A stretch of DNA of 64,000 bases from Microbacterium thalassium (GCF_014208045.1 NZ_JACHML010000001.1:248001-312000), one strand, 5' to 3'; shown: positions 26,292-35,401, numbered from the stretch's first letter. Numbers and translations: made by a program. The notes: generated from the letters alone by a model not told the origin.

Positions 26292-27233
26292 TCAGGCGGT
26301 CAGCACCACCTTGCCGCCGGGGTGGCCGGTGGCCACCAGGCGCAGCGCGTCCTTCGCCTGGGTGAGGTCGAAGGTCGCGGCGATCGGCAGGGTCAGCGAG
26401 CGCTCGGCGGCCAGCGCCAGGATCACCGCGCGCTCCGGCTCGCGGAACGCGATGCTCTCGGGGCGCATGCCGGCCGAGATCTTCACGCCGGCTTCCTGCG
26501 CGGGCTTGCCGGGCGCAAGCGTCGCGACGCGGGACGGGTCGCCGACCAGCTCCAGCGAGACCGCGAGCGCCTCGGGCGTGCCGGCGGCGTCGATGGCGGC
26601 CTGCACTCCGTCGGGGGCGAGCGCGCGCACGCGATCGGCGAGGCCGTCGCCGTAGACGACCGCGTCCGCGCCGAACGCGCGCACCTTGTCCTGGTTCGCC
26701 TCGGAGGCCGTGCCGATCACCCGGATGCCCGCGCGGCGCGCGAGCTGCACGGCCAGGACGCCGACCGACCCGGATGCCCCGTGCACCAGCAGCGTGTCGC
26801 CGGCGGTCGCGCCGGCGAGGGCGAGCAGCTCGGCGGCGACGACCCCGACGTGCAGGATGCCGGCCGCGGTGTGGTCGTCCAGCCCCGCGGGGATCGCGAA
26901 CACATCCTTCGCGGGCACGACGACCGCATCGGCGAAGGCGCCGGCGATCTTGAAGGCGACCACCCGGTCACCGACGCGGACGGGCCCGGATGCGATCGCC
27001 GTGTCGGGGCCGACCGCGGTGATGACCCCGGCCGCCTCCTGTCCGACCGGCAGGGGCAGCTTCGACGGGTCGGCGTTCCAGCCACCCGCGAGCGACTTCG
27101 CATCGGACGGGTTGACGCCGATCGCGGTGACGCGGATCGCGACCTCACCGGCCTCGGGCGCGGCGAGGTCGCCCTCGGCCAGCTCCAGCGCGTCGATCCC
27201 GTCGTAGGCGGGAAGCTCCCAGCGACGCACCAT
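26292..27233 (-). CDS. Quinone oxidoreductase / zinc-less MDR NADPH enzyme
   Basis: A 313-residue medium-chain reductase of the quinone-oxidoreductase (QOR) group. Features are GVNPSDAKSL, GQEAAGVITAVG, GDRVVAF and the nucleotide motif VHGASGSVGVLAVQLARRAG. The structural and catalytic zinc Cys residues of alcohol dehydrogenases are missing. It likely reduces a quinone or an alpha,beta-enone with NADPH. It is the last gene of a four-gene - operon, three bases after the Ldh-type gene. Confidence 0.87.
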   Translation of the reverse strand: MVRRWELPAYDGIDALELAEGDLAAPEAGEVAIRVTAIGVNPSDAKSLAGGWNADPSKLPLPVGQEAAGVITAVGPDTAIASGPVRVGDRVVAFKIAGAFADAVVVPAKDVFAIPAGLDDHTAAGILHVGVVAAELLALAGATAGDTLLVHGASGSVGVLAVQLARRAGIRVIGTASEANQDKVRAFGADAVVYGDGLADRVRALAPDGVQAAIDAAGTPEALAVSLELVGDPSRVATLAPGKPAQEAGVKISAGMRPESIAFREPERAVILALAAERSLTLPIAATFDLTQAKDALRLVATGHPGGKVVLTA

Positions 27234-27236
27234 GGC

Positions 27237-28274
27237 TCAGGCCGCTTCCGGGAGGGTGACACCGAGGGCGCCGGCGACCTCGACGAGCTCGGTCCACAGC
27301 TTGTCGCCCACCGGGATGCCCGCCTCCGCACGCGCCGTGGCGGCCGCCGAGCTGCGCTCGCCGGGGACGAGGATCGCGTCGACGCCCTCGGCCTTGGGCA
27401 GGTCGTGGATGGTGTCGACCGTCGCGTCGACGTTCGCCACGAAGTCGGTCACGTCGCCGAACGCGGCCGGGTCGACGACGATGAGCGTCGCGTTCTGGCG
27501 GTGCTTCTTGGTGCCCGCGTGGTACGGGGTGAGGATCGGAGCGGTGACGAGGACGCTCGTGATCAGCTCGAACATGAGCGACAGGCCAGACCCCTTCGCG
27601 CCGCCGAGCGGCGTGGGGACCTTGGCGAGCTCGGGATCGGTGGTCGGGGTGCCGTCGGCGGTGGTCGCCGACCCCTCGGGCAGCGGCGTGCCGGTGCGCT
27701 TGGCCTGCGCGATCTTGCCCATCGCGATGAGCGAGGTCGCCATGTCGAGCAGCACCGTCGGTCGACCTTCGCCGGCCGGAACGCCGATCGCAAGCGGGCT
27801 CGTGGCGACGGAGGCGCCGACCGCGCCGGTGTACGACATCATGGGCGAACCCGCGGCGATGCCGATGCCGACCAGGCCCTGCTCGGCGATGAGCGACGGG
27901 TAGTAGCCGATGGCGCCGGTGTGCACGGTGTTGCGCACCGAGACGATCGCGACGCCCTGCGTCTTCGCCTTCTCGACGGCGAGCTCGGCCGCGCGGGTGA
28001 GCGCGATGGGACCCGGAGCGAAGTCGGCGTCGACCACCGCGGTGCCGGGTCGGGTGTCGTCGACCGTGATGGTCGCGGCGGGGTTCGCGATGCCGTTCTC
28101 GAACATCTCCACGTAGCGGGGCACGCGGGCGATGCCGTGCGAGTCGATGCCGCGCAGGCTCGCCCAGACGAACGAGTGCGCGAGCGCCGCCGAGTCCTCG
28201 GGCGACAGGCCCTTGGCGACGAAGATGTCGCGGGCGAAGTCCTCGAAGGCCGAGGGTGAGATCTTGACGGGCAT
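27237..28274 (-). CDS. Ldh-family (malate/L-lactate/ureidoglycolate type) dehydrogenase
   Basis: A 345-residue NAD(P)-dependent oxidoreductase of the type-2 malate/L-lactate dehydrogenase family. GIDSHGIARVPRYVEM (about 42-57) carries the conserved catalytic-site His. HTGAIGYYPSL and GGAKGSGLSLMFEL are also typical. It reduces 2-oxo acids or oxidises 2-hydroxy acids. With the upstream ThDP enzyme and amidohydrolase it may process a short 2-oxo-acid fragment. Confidence 0.88.
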   Translation of the reverse strand: MPVKISPSAFEDFARDIFVAKGLSPEDSAALAHSFVWASLRGIDSHGIARVPRYVEMFENGIANPAATITVDDTRPGTAVVDADFAPGPIALTRAAELAVEKAKTQGVAIVSVRNTVHTGAIGYYPSLIAEQGLVGIGIAAGSPMMSYTGAVGASVATSPLAIGVPAGEGRPTVLLDMATSLIAMGKIAQAKRTGTPLPEGSATTADGTPTTDPELAKVPTPLGGAKGSGLSLMFELITSVLVTAPILTPYHAGTKKHRQNATLIVVDPAAFGDVTDFVANVDATVDTIHDLPKAEGVDAILVPGERSSAAATARAEAGIPVGDKLWTELVEVAGALGVTLPEAA

Positions 28275-28362
28275 GAGATGGGCCTTTCGGGGGCGGGGGC
28301 GCTTGGTCTTGCTTCGCTCGGTCAGCGCCCGGGTTTCGGTTCGGGAAGTGACGGGGTGGTGC

Positions 28363-28394
28363 GGGGCGGGCCGGAAGCACGCCCGGCCCGCCCC
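28363..28394 (-). terminator. GC-rich hairpin between ThDP enzyme and Ldh genes
   Basis: GGGGCGGGCCG (28363-28373) and CGGCCCGCCCC (28384-28394) form an 11-bp perfect stem with a 10-base loop. No T-run follows on the minus strand. It may attenuate rather than end transcription, or stabilise the upstream message. Confidence 0.5.
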
Positions 28395-28399
28395 GGGTC

Positions 28400-30097
28400 T
28401 CAGCGGGAGACCGCCACGTTGAGCACGGCGGTCGTCCCGGACGTGACCGCGGCGAGCGCCTCGCCGAGCACGCGATCGAGCTCGGCGGGGTCGTCCACGG
28501 CGGCGTGGTACATGTCGAACGGAGCGGCGAAGGCGCTGAGTTCCGGCTGTGTCGACAGGTCCACGCCCAGGTGGTTCTCGGTCTGCACCGCGGCGCCCTG
28601 CGGGTAGAAGCGCAGGTGGTTCATCTTCATCGACAGGTACTTCTTGTTGTTGAAGATGACGATGAGCACCGGCAGTCCGAGGTCCTTCGCGGCCATGAGC
28701 GACTGCACGATCGGGTTGTACAGGAACGCGCCGTCGCCGACCGTGAAGATCACGATGCCATCCTGGACGGCGAGCTTCACGCCCAGCGCCACCGCGATGC
28801 CCTGCCCGAGGCCGCCCTGGACGTAGAAGTACGAGTCGGGGCGGTCCCAGCCGACGTGACGCTGCACGAGACGGCTGTGGGTGATCGTCTCGTCGACGAC
28901 GGTCGCGCCCTCGGCTCGAACGATCTCGCGCAGCTTCGTGGCCAGCAGCACCGGGTCGATGCGATCGGATGCCGCGGCCCGCGCCTCGGCATCCGCGGTT
29001 GCCGTGGCCCACCGTCCGTGCGCGCTGGCGAAGTACGCGGACCGGGTCGCGATCGCGGACTGATCCGTCAGTGCGAGGGTCGCCTCGCGCAGCTGAGCGA
29101 GGGTCTCGGGCAGGGCGCCCTCGAGATAGTGATCGGCGTTGAGCACCTGGTACACCACGTGCGGCCGCTGGGGCACTTCGTCGATGACGACCGTCTTCGC
29201 CTTCGCCGGCTTGCGGCTGGGCGGATAGTACGGCGCACGGCAGTTGACGAGCAGGATCAGATCCGCCTCGTCGACGTACGGGTCGAGTTCCCCGCCGAGA
29301 TGCAGCGCACTGTCCTTGGGGAAGTTCGCGCACACCGCCGAGCTCGGCTCGATGACGCCGATTCCGAGGCTCTCGCACAGGTCGATGAGCGCGTCGTAGC
29401 CGCCCTCTTCGCGGCCCGCGGTCTCGGTGATCACGATCGGGCGCTCGGCGGTGGCGAGCAGCTCGGCCACCGCGGCGACGTCCTCGGGGGCGCTGATGCG
29501 GCGTCCTCGCGCGACGACGTCCTTGCGCACCGGGCGCTCGGTCTCTTCGAGCAGGATCTCGAGGGGCACGTTGAGGTAGGTGGGGCCCGCCGGCTGGCGC
29601 GCGGCGAGCTCGCCGGTGCGCTTGACCAGCTCGTAGAGCACGTCGACCGAGCCGACCTGCTGCGACCACTTGGTCCAGGGCTGGGCGACCGGATGCGTGC
29701 CGCCGACGATCGAGAGGTTGCGGTACCACTGGCCACCGGGGTCCTGCCCAGGTCCGTCGCCGTAGGTCGTCGACTCGGACGAGGCGACGACCATCGGAAC
29801 GCCGGCGAGCAGCGCGCCGTGCACGGCCATCGCGCCCTGCAGCAGGCCCGGGGTGGCGTGGAGCAGCACCGCCTGGGTGCGGCGGGTCACGAGACCGTAG
29901 CCGGTGGCCATGCCGCCGGCTACGGTCTCGTGCGTCAGATCGATGTAGCGGGGAGCGGGTTCACCGGCCTCCTGGCGACGAGCGAACGCCTCCCATGCCG
30001 GGGCCCATTCGGACCCCGACGAGCAGAAGACGACGTCGACGCCGAGGTCGGTGAGCGCATCGATGAGAAGCTCACCGCCGTCGTACGTCTGCGTCAT
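28400..30097 (-). CDS. Thiamine-diphosphate-dependent enzyme (acetolactate synthase fold)
   Basis: A 565-residue ThDP enzyme with three domains. The N-terminal Pyr domain has the cofactor-activating Glu in DLTHETVAGGMATGYG (about 52-67). The central domain (about 190-330) and the C-terminal PP domain follow. The ThDP/Mg motif is VGDGAFLYNP to IFNNKKY (GDG-x-NN, about 450-480). It decarboxylates or ligates a 2-oxo acid, as benzoylformate decarboxylase and related lyases do. Subfamily cannot be fixed by eye. It follows the amidohydrolase by five bases. Confidence 0.88.
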   Translation of the reverse strand: MTQTYDGGELLIDALTDLGVDVVFCSSGSEWAPAWEAFARRQEAGEPAPRYIDLTHETVAGGMATGYGLVTRRTQAVLLHATPGLLQGAMAVHGALLAGVPMVVASSESTTYGDGPGQDPGGQWYRNLSIVGGTHPVAQPWTKWSQQVGSVDVLYELVKRTGELAARQPAGPTYLNVPLEILLEETERPVRKDVVARGRRISAPEDVAAVAELLATAERPIVITETAGREEGGYDALIDLCESLGIGVIEPSSAVCANFPKDSALHLGGELDPYVDEADLILLVNCRAPYYPPSRKPAKAKTVVIDEVPQRPHVVYQVLNADHYLEGALPETLAQLREATLALTDQSAIATRSAYFASAHGRWATATADAEARAAASDRIDPVLLATKLREIVRAEGATVVDETITHSRLVQRHVGWDRPDSYFYVQGGLGQGIAVALGVKLAVQDGIVIFTVGDGAFLYNPIVQSLMAAKDLGLPVLIVIFNNKKYLSMKMNHLRFYPQGAAVQTENHLGVDLSTQPELSAFAAPFDMYHAAVDDPAELDRVLGEALAAVTSGTTAVLNVAVSR

Positions 30098-30102
30098 GGG
30101 TG

Positions 30103-31002
30103 TCAGTTCTCCGCGGCCGCCGCGCCTGCCGCGACCTTCTCCGTCTCGGGGATGTCCCAGTCGAGCACCTTGCAGATGCCCCTCCCCATGATCCACTCGA
30201 GTTCCTCGGCAGAGAAGCTGAAGTACTTCGTGAACTGCTCGATCGTGTCGGTCCAGGTCAGGCCGTGGCCGAGCAGGCGTGTGATGTCCGTGCCCCAGTG
30301 CGCGCGCTCCGGACCCATCTTGTCGACGACCTCGCGGACGTACTTCTCGATGTTGAGGTTCGGGAACGGCGCCGTCGAGTAGCCGGGGATCGCCGAGACC
30401 TTGACCGAGATGTTCGGGTACACGTGCAGGTCGGCGGTCTCCTGCACCCAGTAGCCGATGGCGTCGTCCACGCAGCGGGCCATGATGCCCATGTGGTCGA
30501 TGATGATCTTCAGGTCGGGGTGCTTCTCCGCGATCTGGCCGAGCTCGCGCTTCCAGATCGGAGCGTGGACCATCGTCGGGATGCCGAGCTTCTCGGCGAT
30601 CGGCCAATACCAGTCGTTGGTGCCGTCGATCATCCAGTTGCGGTCCTGCGGACGGTGGAACGTCAGGCGAGTGCCGAGGATGTGCGGATTGTCCTTGATC
30701 TCGTGCAGCAGCCGCTCGCCCTCTTCGGGGTCGTTCTGCGGGATGCGCGCCATGATGCCGAACCGCCCGTTGTACTGCTCGGCAGCCTCCAGGGCGTAGT
30801 CGATGCGGTCGCCCTCCCACGACGGCGGCAGGATCAGGGCGCGGTTGACGCCGGCCTCATCCATCAGGGACACGGCCTCTTCCGCGAGGAAGGCCTCCTC
30901 GCGGTGGCCGTTGAGACGGATGCGCTCACGAGCGCCGGGGACCCAGGGGCGGTCCGGCGTCTCTTCCTTCCAGAGGTGGATCTGCGAATCGACGATGAAC
31001 AA
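30103..31002 (-). CDS. Amidohydrolase 2 family metal-dependent hydrolase
   Basis: A 299-residue TIM-barrel enzyme of the amidohydrolase-2 family (COG3618-like; lactonases, OMA hydratase, decarboxylases such as LigJ or ACMSD). The N-terminal DSQIHLW has HxW in place of the HxH seen in many members. IIDHMGIMA carries a barrel His and HWGTDITR the late Asp. In an operon with a ThDP enzyme it could open a lactone or decarboxylate an aromatic-derived acid. It is the first gene of the operon, whose promoter should lie in 31003-31226. Confidence 0.85.
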   Translation of the reverse strand: MFIVDSQIHLWKEETPDRPWVPGARERIRLNGHREEAFLAEEAVSLMDEAGVNRALILPPSWEGDRIDYALEAAEQYNGRFGIMARIPQNDPEEGERLLHEIKDNPHILGTRLTFHRPQDRNWMIDGTNDWYWPIAEKLGIPTMVHAPIWKRELGQIAEKHPDLKIIIDHMGIMARCVDDAIGYWVQETADLHVYPNISVKVSAIPGYSTAPFPNLNIEKYVREVVDKMGPERAHWGTDITRLLGHGLTWTDTIEQFTKYFSFSAEELEWIMGRGICKVLDWDIPETEKVAAGAAAAEN

Positions 31003-31226
31003 AGCTCTTCCTCACGTTCGTGTTGCTGCAAGCCGGCCCCCGGTCTGCGGCGACCGTCTCCGGCTGAGCCACTCGGCTCCAGTGCAAGCGAAGGTATCCC
31101 GCCGACCGGGGCCCGGCCAGGGTCGCGAGCGCACGTTTAGGTTGACGGATCGTGCACGGTTCCGGCCGGCGTCGCGTGATTGGGTGGGAACCGAGCCCCA
31201 AGACACGCGAGGGCCAGGGAGACACT

Positions 31227-32099
31227 ATGACCACGCCATTCCGAGGCGACTCCGCCGTCGACAGCCCATTCCGCCGCGAGGGCGGACGCAACCGGTTCAC
31301 GGCCCGCCGCGCACAGGTCGTCGATGTCGCCCAGGTCGCCCCCGCGATCACGCGGGTGCGGGTCACCGGGCCCGACTTCGCCGACTTCGTCAGCGCCGGT
31401 CCCTCGGACCACATCCGCGTCTTCTTCCCGGACCCGGCCACCGGCGAGCTCGTCGCCCCCGAACCGGTCGGTTCCGGCGAGGACGGCATCGTCCGCCCCG
31501 ACCGTCCCACGCACGCCCGCGACTTCACACCACTGCCGGCTGCGGACTGGGACGGCCCGGGCATCGCGGTGGACATCGACTTCTTCCTGCATCCGTCGCC
31601 GGGACCCGCGTCGGCCTGGGCGACGCACGCATCGCCGAGCCAGGAGCTCGTGGTCGTCGGCCCGCGCGGCTCCAAGCGCGCGCCGCAAGGTGTGAGCAGG
31701 GTTCTGCTCGTATGCGACGAGACGGCGCTGCCGTCCGCGACGCGGTGGGCCGCCGAGGTGCCCTCCGCCGCGGGGGTCGACGTGATCGCGGTCACCGGCG
31801 ACGACGGCGGATGGGTTGCGGAGTACCTGTCGTCCACATCGGGACGCCAGGATGTCCGCGTCGCCCACGTCACGGCGGGCGACGCCGCCGGCCTGCTCGC
31901 CGCGATCGACGCCGCCGCCATCGACGACAGCACGTACGTGTTCGCAGCGGGCGAGGCATCCGCTCTGGTGCCCGTGCGCCGGCACCTGCGACGGACGCTC
32001 GAACTGCCCCCGGAGCAGGTGGCGCTCAGCGGCTACTGGAAGAACGGAGCCACCGCGTTCGACCACCATTCACCGGTCGATCCGTCCGACCCCGACTGA
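31227..32099 (+). CDS. Siderophore-interacting FAD protein (ViuB family)
   Basis: A 290-residue flavoprotein of the siderophore-interacting/ViuB family, which reduces ferric siderophores with NAD(P)H. The FAD-binding domain includes ITRVRVTGPDFADF and PTHARDFTPLP. The C-terminal NAD(P)-like domain has FAAGEASALVPVRRHLR and LSGYWKNGATAFDHH near the end. ATG 31227 is chosen for the upstream AGGGAGA. No siderophore biosynthesis genes are seen. It begins a + run with a tautomerase and a FetB-like permease. Confidence 0.87.
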   Translation: MTTPFRGDSAVDSPFRREGGRNRFTARRAQVVDVAQVAPAITRVRVTGPDFADFVSAGPSDHIRVFFPDPATGELVAPEPVGSGEDGIVRPDRPTHARDFTPLPAADWDGPGIAVDIDFFLHPSPGPASAWATHASPSQELVVVGPRGSKRAPQGVSRVLLVCDETALPSATRWAAEVPSAAGVDVIAVTGDDGGWVAEYLSSTSGRQDVRVAHVTAGDAAGLLAAIDAAAIDDSTYVFAAGEASALVPVRRHLRRTLELPPEQVALSGYWKNGATAFDHHSPVDPSDPD

Positions 32100-32123
32100 G
32101 ACCCCGCCAGAAGGAGAAACAGG

Positions 32124-32336
32124 ATGCCTCTCATCCAGATATCGATCGGCGCAGGCCGCACCGACGACCAGGTCCGGACTCTAGTCACCGAGCTGACCGA
32201 TGCCACCGTGCGTGCGATCGGCGCGCGACCGGAGGCCGTCAGCGTCATCGTGACACAGGTCGAGGGAACCCACTGGGCCAACGGCGGCACGACACTGGCA
32301 GACAAGAAGGCCGCACGCGAGGCGGCCGCCGGCTGA
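32124..32336 (+). CDS. 4-oxalocrotonate tautomerase family protein
   Basis: A 70-residue tautomerase. After Met removal, Pro1 (MPLIQISIGAGRT) is the catalytic base. The fold-typical pattern continues through VTELTDATVRAIGARPEAVSV. AAGGAG precedes the ATG. Such enzymes ketonise 2-hydroxymuconate in the oxalocrotonate branch of meta-cleavage pathways, so it may serve the extradiol operon from a distance. It is slightly longer than the 62-residue canonical enzyme. Confidence 0.85.
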   Translation: MPLIQISIGAGRTDDQVRTLVTELTDATVRAIGARPEAVSVIVTQVEGTHWANGGTTLADKKAAREAAAG

Positions 32337-32359
32337 CTCCCCCGGCACCGCTCGAGGCG

Positions 32360-33109
32360 ATGGCGATTCTTGCCGACCTGGTGCCGAGCCTGCTCGGCGT
32401 CGCCGTCCTCGCCGCGGTCGCCACGGCGGTGCTGGCGGTGTTCCGTGTTCCGCACCGCTGGGCGCCGGCCGCGGCCATCGCGCGCGGCGCGGTCCAGTTG
32501 GCCGTGATCAGTGTCATCCTCACCGGGATCATCGGCAGCCCGGTCCTGATCGCCGCCGCGCTGCTCGTGATGTTCACCGTCGCCTCGGCCGTCGCGACCG
32601 CGCGGGTGGGGTGGAGCGGGCGGCACGTCGCGGCGATGTCCACGTCGATCGCGGCCGGCGTGCTCGTGGCCGCGGTGACAGTCTTCGCCTCGGGCGCGCT
32701 CGCGCTCACCTCCCGGTACGCGCTGGCGATCGGCGCGATCATCATCGGCAACGCGATGAGCATCGCGACCCTGACCGGAAGGAACCTCACCACCTCGGTC
32801 CACGATCACTGGGACCACGTCGAGGGCTGGCTGGCTCTCGGTGCCCCTCCGCGCAGGTCGACACTGGATCTGGCTCGACGGGCGGTCCGCGACGCGCTCG
32901 TCCCGTCGGTCGACCAGACGAAGACGACCGGTCTCGTCGTCCTCCCGGGCGCGTTCGTGGGCGCGATCTTCGGCGGCATCTCGCCTCTCGAAGCGGGCCG
33001 CTTTCAGATCGTCGTCCTCGCGTCCATCCTCGCCGCGGGCTCCGTGACGGCGGTCATGGTCGCGCTGTGGTTCGGCGCCGTGACGACGAAACCCGGGCCG
33101 CCGAGCTAG
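32360..33109 (+). CDS. UPF0014/FetB-like ABC permease without a nearby ATPase
   Basis: A 249-residue inner-membrane protein with about seven hydrophobic segments. Family hallmarks are VGWSGRHVA, IIIGNAMSIATLTGRNL, GAPPRRSTLDLARRAVRDALVPSVDQTKTTGLVVLPGAFVG read in pieces, and GGISPLEAGRFQIVV. FetB works with the ATPase FetA in iron homeostasis, but no FetA-like gene is adjacent. It lies 23 bases after the tautomerase gene. Confidence 0.83.
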   Translation: MAILADLVPSLLGVAVLAAVATAVLAVFRVPHRWAPAAAIARGAVQLAVISVILTGIIGSPVLIAAALLVMFTVASAVATARVGWSGRHVAAMSTSIAAGVLVAAVTVFASGALALTSRYALAIGAIIIGNAMSIATLTGRNLTTSVHDHWDHVEGWLALGAPPRRSTLDLARRAVRDALVPSVDQTKTTGLVVLPGAFVGAIFGGISPLEAGRFQIVVLASILAAGSVTAVMVALWFGAVTTKPGPPS

Positions 33110-33185
33110 CGGCGGCCCACCGTCTCGATGTCTTCGTGGAAGTCGCTGGCGAACCCAACGGGCGCCGACAACGCGATGCCGCTCC

Positions 33186-34613
33186 TCAGCTCTGGGACAG
33201 TGCGCTCACCGCGGGCTCGTCGACGTGCCAGGGAGTCTTGTCGAGCGCCATCGCGGCGACGACGGCCGAGGCCGCGAGGATGACCGCGCCGACCAGCAGC
33301 GCCGCGCCGTAGCCGGTGACGAGCGCCTCGCCGCCGACCTCCTGCGTCTGCGCCGTCACACCCGCGGCGACGCCGGCGAGGATCGCCAGGCCGAGCGCCA
33401 CGCCGATCTGCTGCGCCGAGTTGAGTAGGGCCGACGCGATGCCGGCCTTGTCCGCATTCACGTGCGACACCGCGGCTTGGGTGAGGGTGATCGCTCCCAG
33501 GCCGAACCCGAGCCCGAGCAGTATCATCGCCGGGGCGAGGTGCAGCCAGTAGCCGGTTGTCGTCGAGATTGACGAGAACCACAGCACCGACCCGGCGGCG
33601 ATCAGCGCACCGGCCGCCGCGACGACCCGGGGCGCGAGCTGAGCGAGCAGCTTCGGGGCCGCCCCCGCGCCGACCACCAGGCCGGCCGCGAACGGCAGCC
33701 ACGACAGGCCTGTGCGCAGCGGGCTGTACTCCAGCACTTGCTGCAGGTACAGCGTGATGACGTAGAAGGCGCCCATCGGGCCGATCGCGAGTCCCAGCAT
33801 CGTCAGGTAGGCGCCGACCCGATTGCGGTCACGGAACAGGCTCAGCGGGACCAGCGGCGTGTGACTCGCCCGCTGAGTCAGCACGAAGAAGGTCAGCAGC
33901 ACCCCGGCCCCTGCGACCAGCGCGTAGGCGACCGGGTCGCCGAAGCCGTTCTCACCGAAGCGGGTGATCGCATAGACCAGTGCGAGCATGCCGGCGGTCC
34001 CCCACACGGCGTCGAGGAACCCGAGGCGCCCGCCCTGGCGATCGGGCGTGGCCAAGGTGCGGCTGCCCAGAAGCACGATAAGCCCGATCGGGATGTTGAT
34101 GAAGAAGACCCAACGCCAGCCGAGCGTCCCGGTGAGCACACCGCCGAGCAGCAACCCGACCACGATCCCGAGACCGGACATCGCGCCATACAGCGACAGC
34201 GCGGAGTCGCGGGTCCTGCGGTCGGCGAAGGTCGTCGCGATCAGCGCCAGCGCATTCGGAGCGGCCATTGCGGCACCGATTCCCTGCGCCGCCCGCGCGG
34301 CCACGAGCACCTCGGTCCCCTGGGCGAGCCCGCCGACGAGCGATGCGAGGACGAATACGGCGATGCCGATCTGAAGGGTCCGCCGCCGTCCCCACACATC
34401 CCCCACACGACCGCCCAGAAGCAGAAGCGCGCCGAACGCGACGATGTACGCGTTCACCACCCACGGCAGGTGCACGGGGTCCACGGCGAACTCGGTCTGG
34501 ATGCTCGGCAGCGCGATGTTCACGATCGAATCGTCGAGCACCAGCATCAACTGTGCAGTGGCGATTACGAGCAGGGGGATGAGTACCCCACGGGGCGTGC
34601 TCTCGGGCGTCAT
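33186..34613 (-). CDS. DHA2-type (14-TM) MFS exporter
   Basis: A 475-residue drug:H+ antiporter-2 type transporter. LDDSIVNIALPSI near residue 26 is the DHA2 motif D1. GGRVGDVWGRRRTL is motif A. GLGIVVGLLLGGVLTGTLGW is motif C for antiporters. About 14 hydrophobic segments follow. GAGGAG precedes the ATG. It probably exports toxic organic compounds or intermediates. A CsoR-like palindrome lies about 90 bases upstream. Confidence 0.9.
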   Translation of the reverse strand: MTPESTPRGVLIPLLVIATAQLMLVLDDSIVNIALPSIQTEFAVDPVHLPWVVNAYIVAFGALLLLGGRVGDVWGRRRTLQIGIAVFVLASLVGGLAQGTEVLVAARAAQGIGAAMAAPNALALIATTFADRRTRDSALSLYGAMSGLGIVVGLLLGGVLTGTLGWRWVFFINIPIGLIVLLGSRTLATPDRQGGRLGFLDAVWGTAGMLALVYAITRFGENGFGDPVAYALVAGAGVLLTFFVLTQRASHTPLVPLSLFRDRNRVGAYLTMLGLAIGPMGAFYVITLYLQQVLEYSPLRTGLSWLPFAAGLVVGAGAAPKLLAQLAPRVVAAAGALIAAGSVLWFSSISTTTGYWLHLAPAMILLGLGFGLGAITLTQAAVSHVNADKAGIASALLNSAQQIGVALGLAILAGVAAGVTAQTQEVGGEALVTGYGAALLVGAVILAASAVVAAMALDKTPWHVDEPAVSALSQS

Positions 34614-34701
34614 CGGATGACTTCTCCTCGTCGGCGGTGTGGATCCAGGCGATCACCTGCTCACCAGCGCCCGTCGAATCCGGGCGCAACGAGTAGAAGA
34701 C

Positions 34702-34720
34702 AATACCCCCCAGGGGTATT
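34702..34720. promoter_or_regulatory. CsoR-like palindromic operator
   Basis: AATACCCC (34702-34709) and GGGGTATT (34713-34720) form a perfect 8-bp inverted repeat with a 3-base centre. Actinobacterial CsoR/RcnR-family repressors bind ATACCC..GGGTAT dyads of this kind. It lies 89 bases upstream of the MFS exporter. The rest of 34614-34901 shows no gene. Confidence 0.55.
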
Positions 34721-34901
34721 CCCTCCCTGGGAAATCGAGACTACAGAACCCAGGTTGCGTTCTCGGGAAAGTGCCACCACGCCGCACCGCGGCGCCCCGT
34801 CCGCCGCGACCGAGCAGCCTGCTCTCGGCGCCGCGGCTCCGCCGAATCGGGACGCTCGTCGCGGCGGTCGCGGCGTGGCAGCGCCGGTCCGGCGCCCTCG
34901 G

Positions 34902-35327
34902 TCATTCCTGGTCGGCGACGACCTGAGCCGTCACGTCCACAGCGCCATGCAGGACGAACTCCACCGAACCGTCGGCGGCGAACACGGGGAGGAAGGTGGG
35001 CTTCCAGTAGCGCGTGTCAAACGAACCGTCGGGCTGCTCCATGTCGTACCGCTGCGGCGGGATTTCTGCGTCCTCACCCGAGGACACGACGCCGTTGATG
35101 GCGTTGCGCAGCACCGTCGTGCCGTTCGCATCCGGGTCGTCGGGGTTGTCGGGGAAGGCGACCGTGATGTCGATGCCGAGAACCCGCTCGCGCGTGGCAC
35201 CGGTCGCGGCGAGGAACGAGTCCGTCGCGGCGACGATGACGCCCGCCGGGTCGACGACCACGTAGGACTCAGGAAGGGCGTTGAAGATCCGGCCGAGCTC
35301 GGCCGAGTTCACAGTGGTCGTCTCCAT
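34902..35327 (-). CDS. Stand-alone PAS-domain protein
   Basis: A 141-residue protein that is essentially one PAS domain: IFNALPESYVVVDPAGVIVA, ATDSFLAATG, then YWKPTFLPVFAADGSVEFVLHGAVDVT at the end, taken in pieces. No kinase, HTH or cyclase output domain is attached, so it must sense a ligand or redox state and act through another protein. AAAAGGAACC precedes ATG 35327. It is divergent from the MBL-fold hydrolase, and the intergenic region holds a strong dyad. Confidence 0.82.
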   Translation of the reverse strand: METTTVNSAELGRIFNALPESYVVVDPAGVIVAATDSFLAATGATRERVLGIDITVAFPDNPDDPDANGTTVLRNAINGVVSSGEDAEIPPQRYDMEQPDGSFDTRYWKPTFLPVFAADGSVEFVLHGAVDVTAQVVADQE

Positions 35328-35401
35328 GGTGGTTCCTTTTCCGTTCGAGGTTCGTGGTGATCCCACACTCCCCGAGGCGCACCAGCCATTCCAGTCGCGA
35401 A

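Noticed and set aside
26229..30382. Two long plus-strand frames (676 and 625 codons)
   Set aside because: Both lie opposite the QOR, Ldh, ThDP-enzyme and amidohydrolase genes and show no recognisable domain.
33112..33185. A possible C-terminal gene remnant on the minus strand beyond the MFS stop
   Set aside because: The frame reads FASDFHEDIETVGRR before its stop, but it is in another frame from the exporter and too short to assign. No start or family could be supported.
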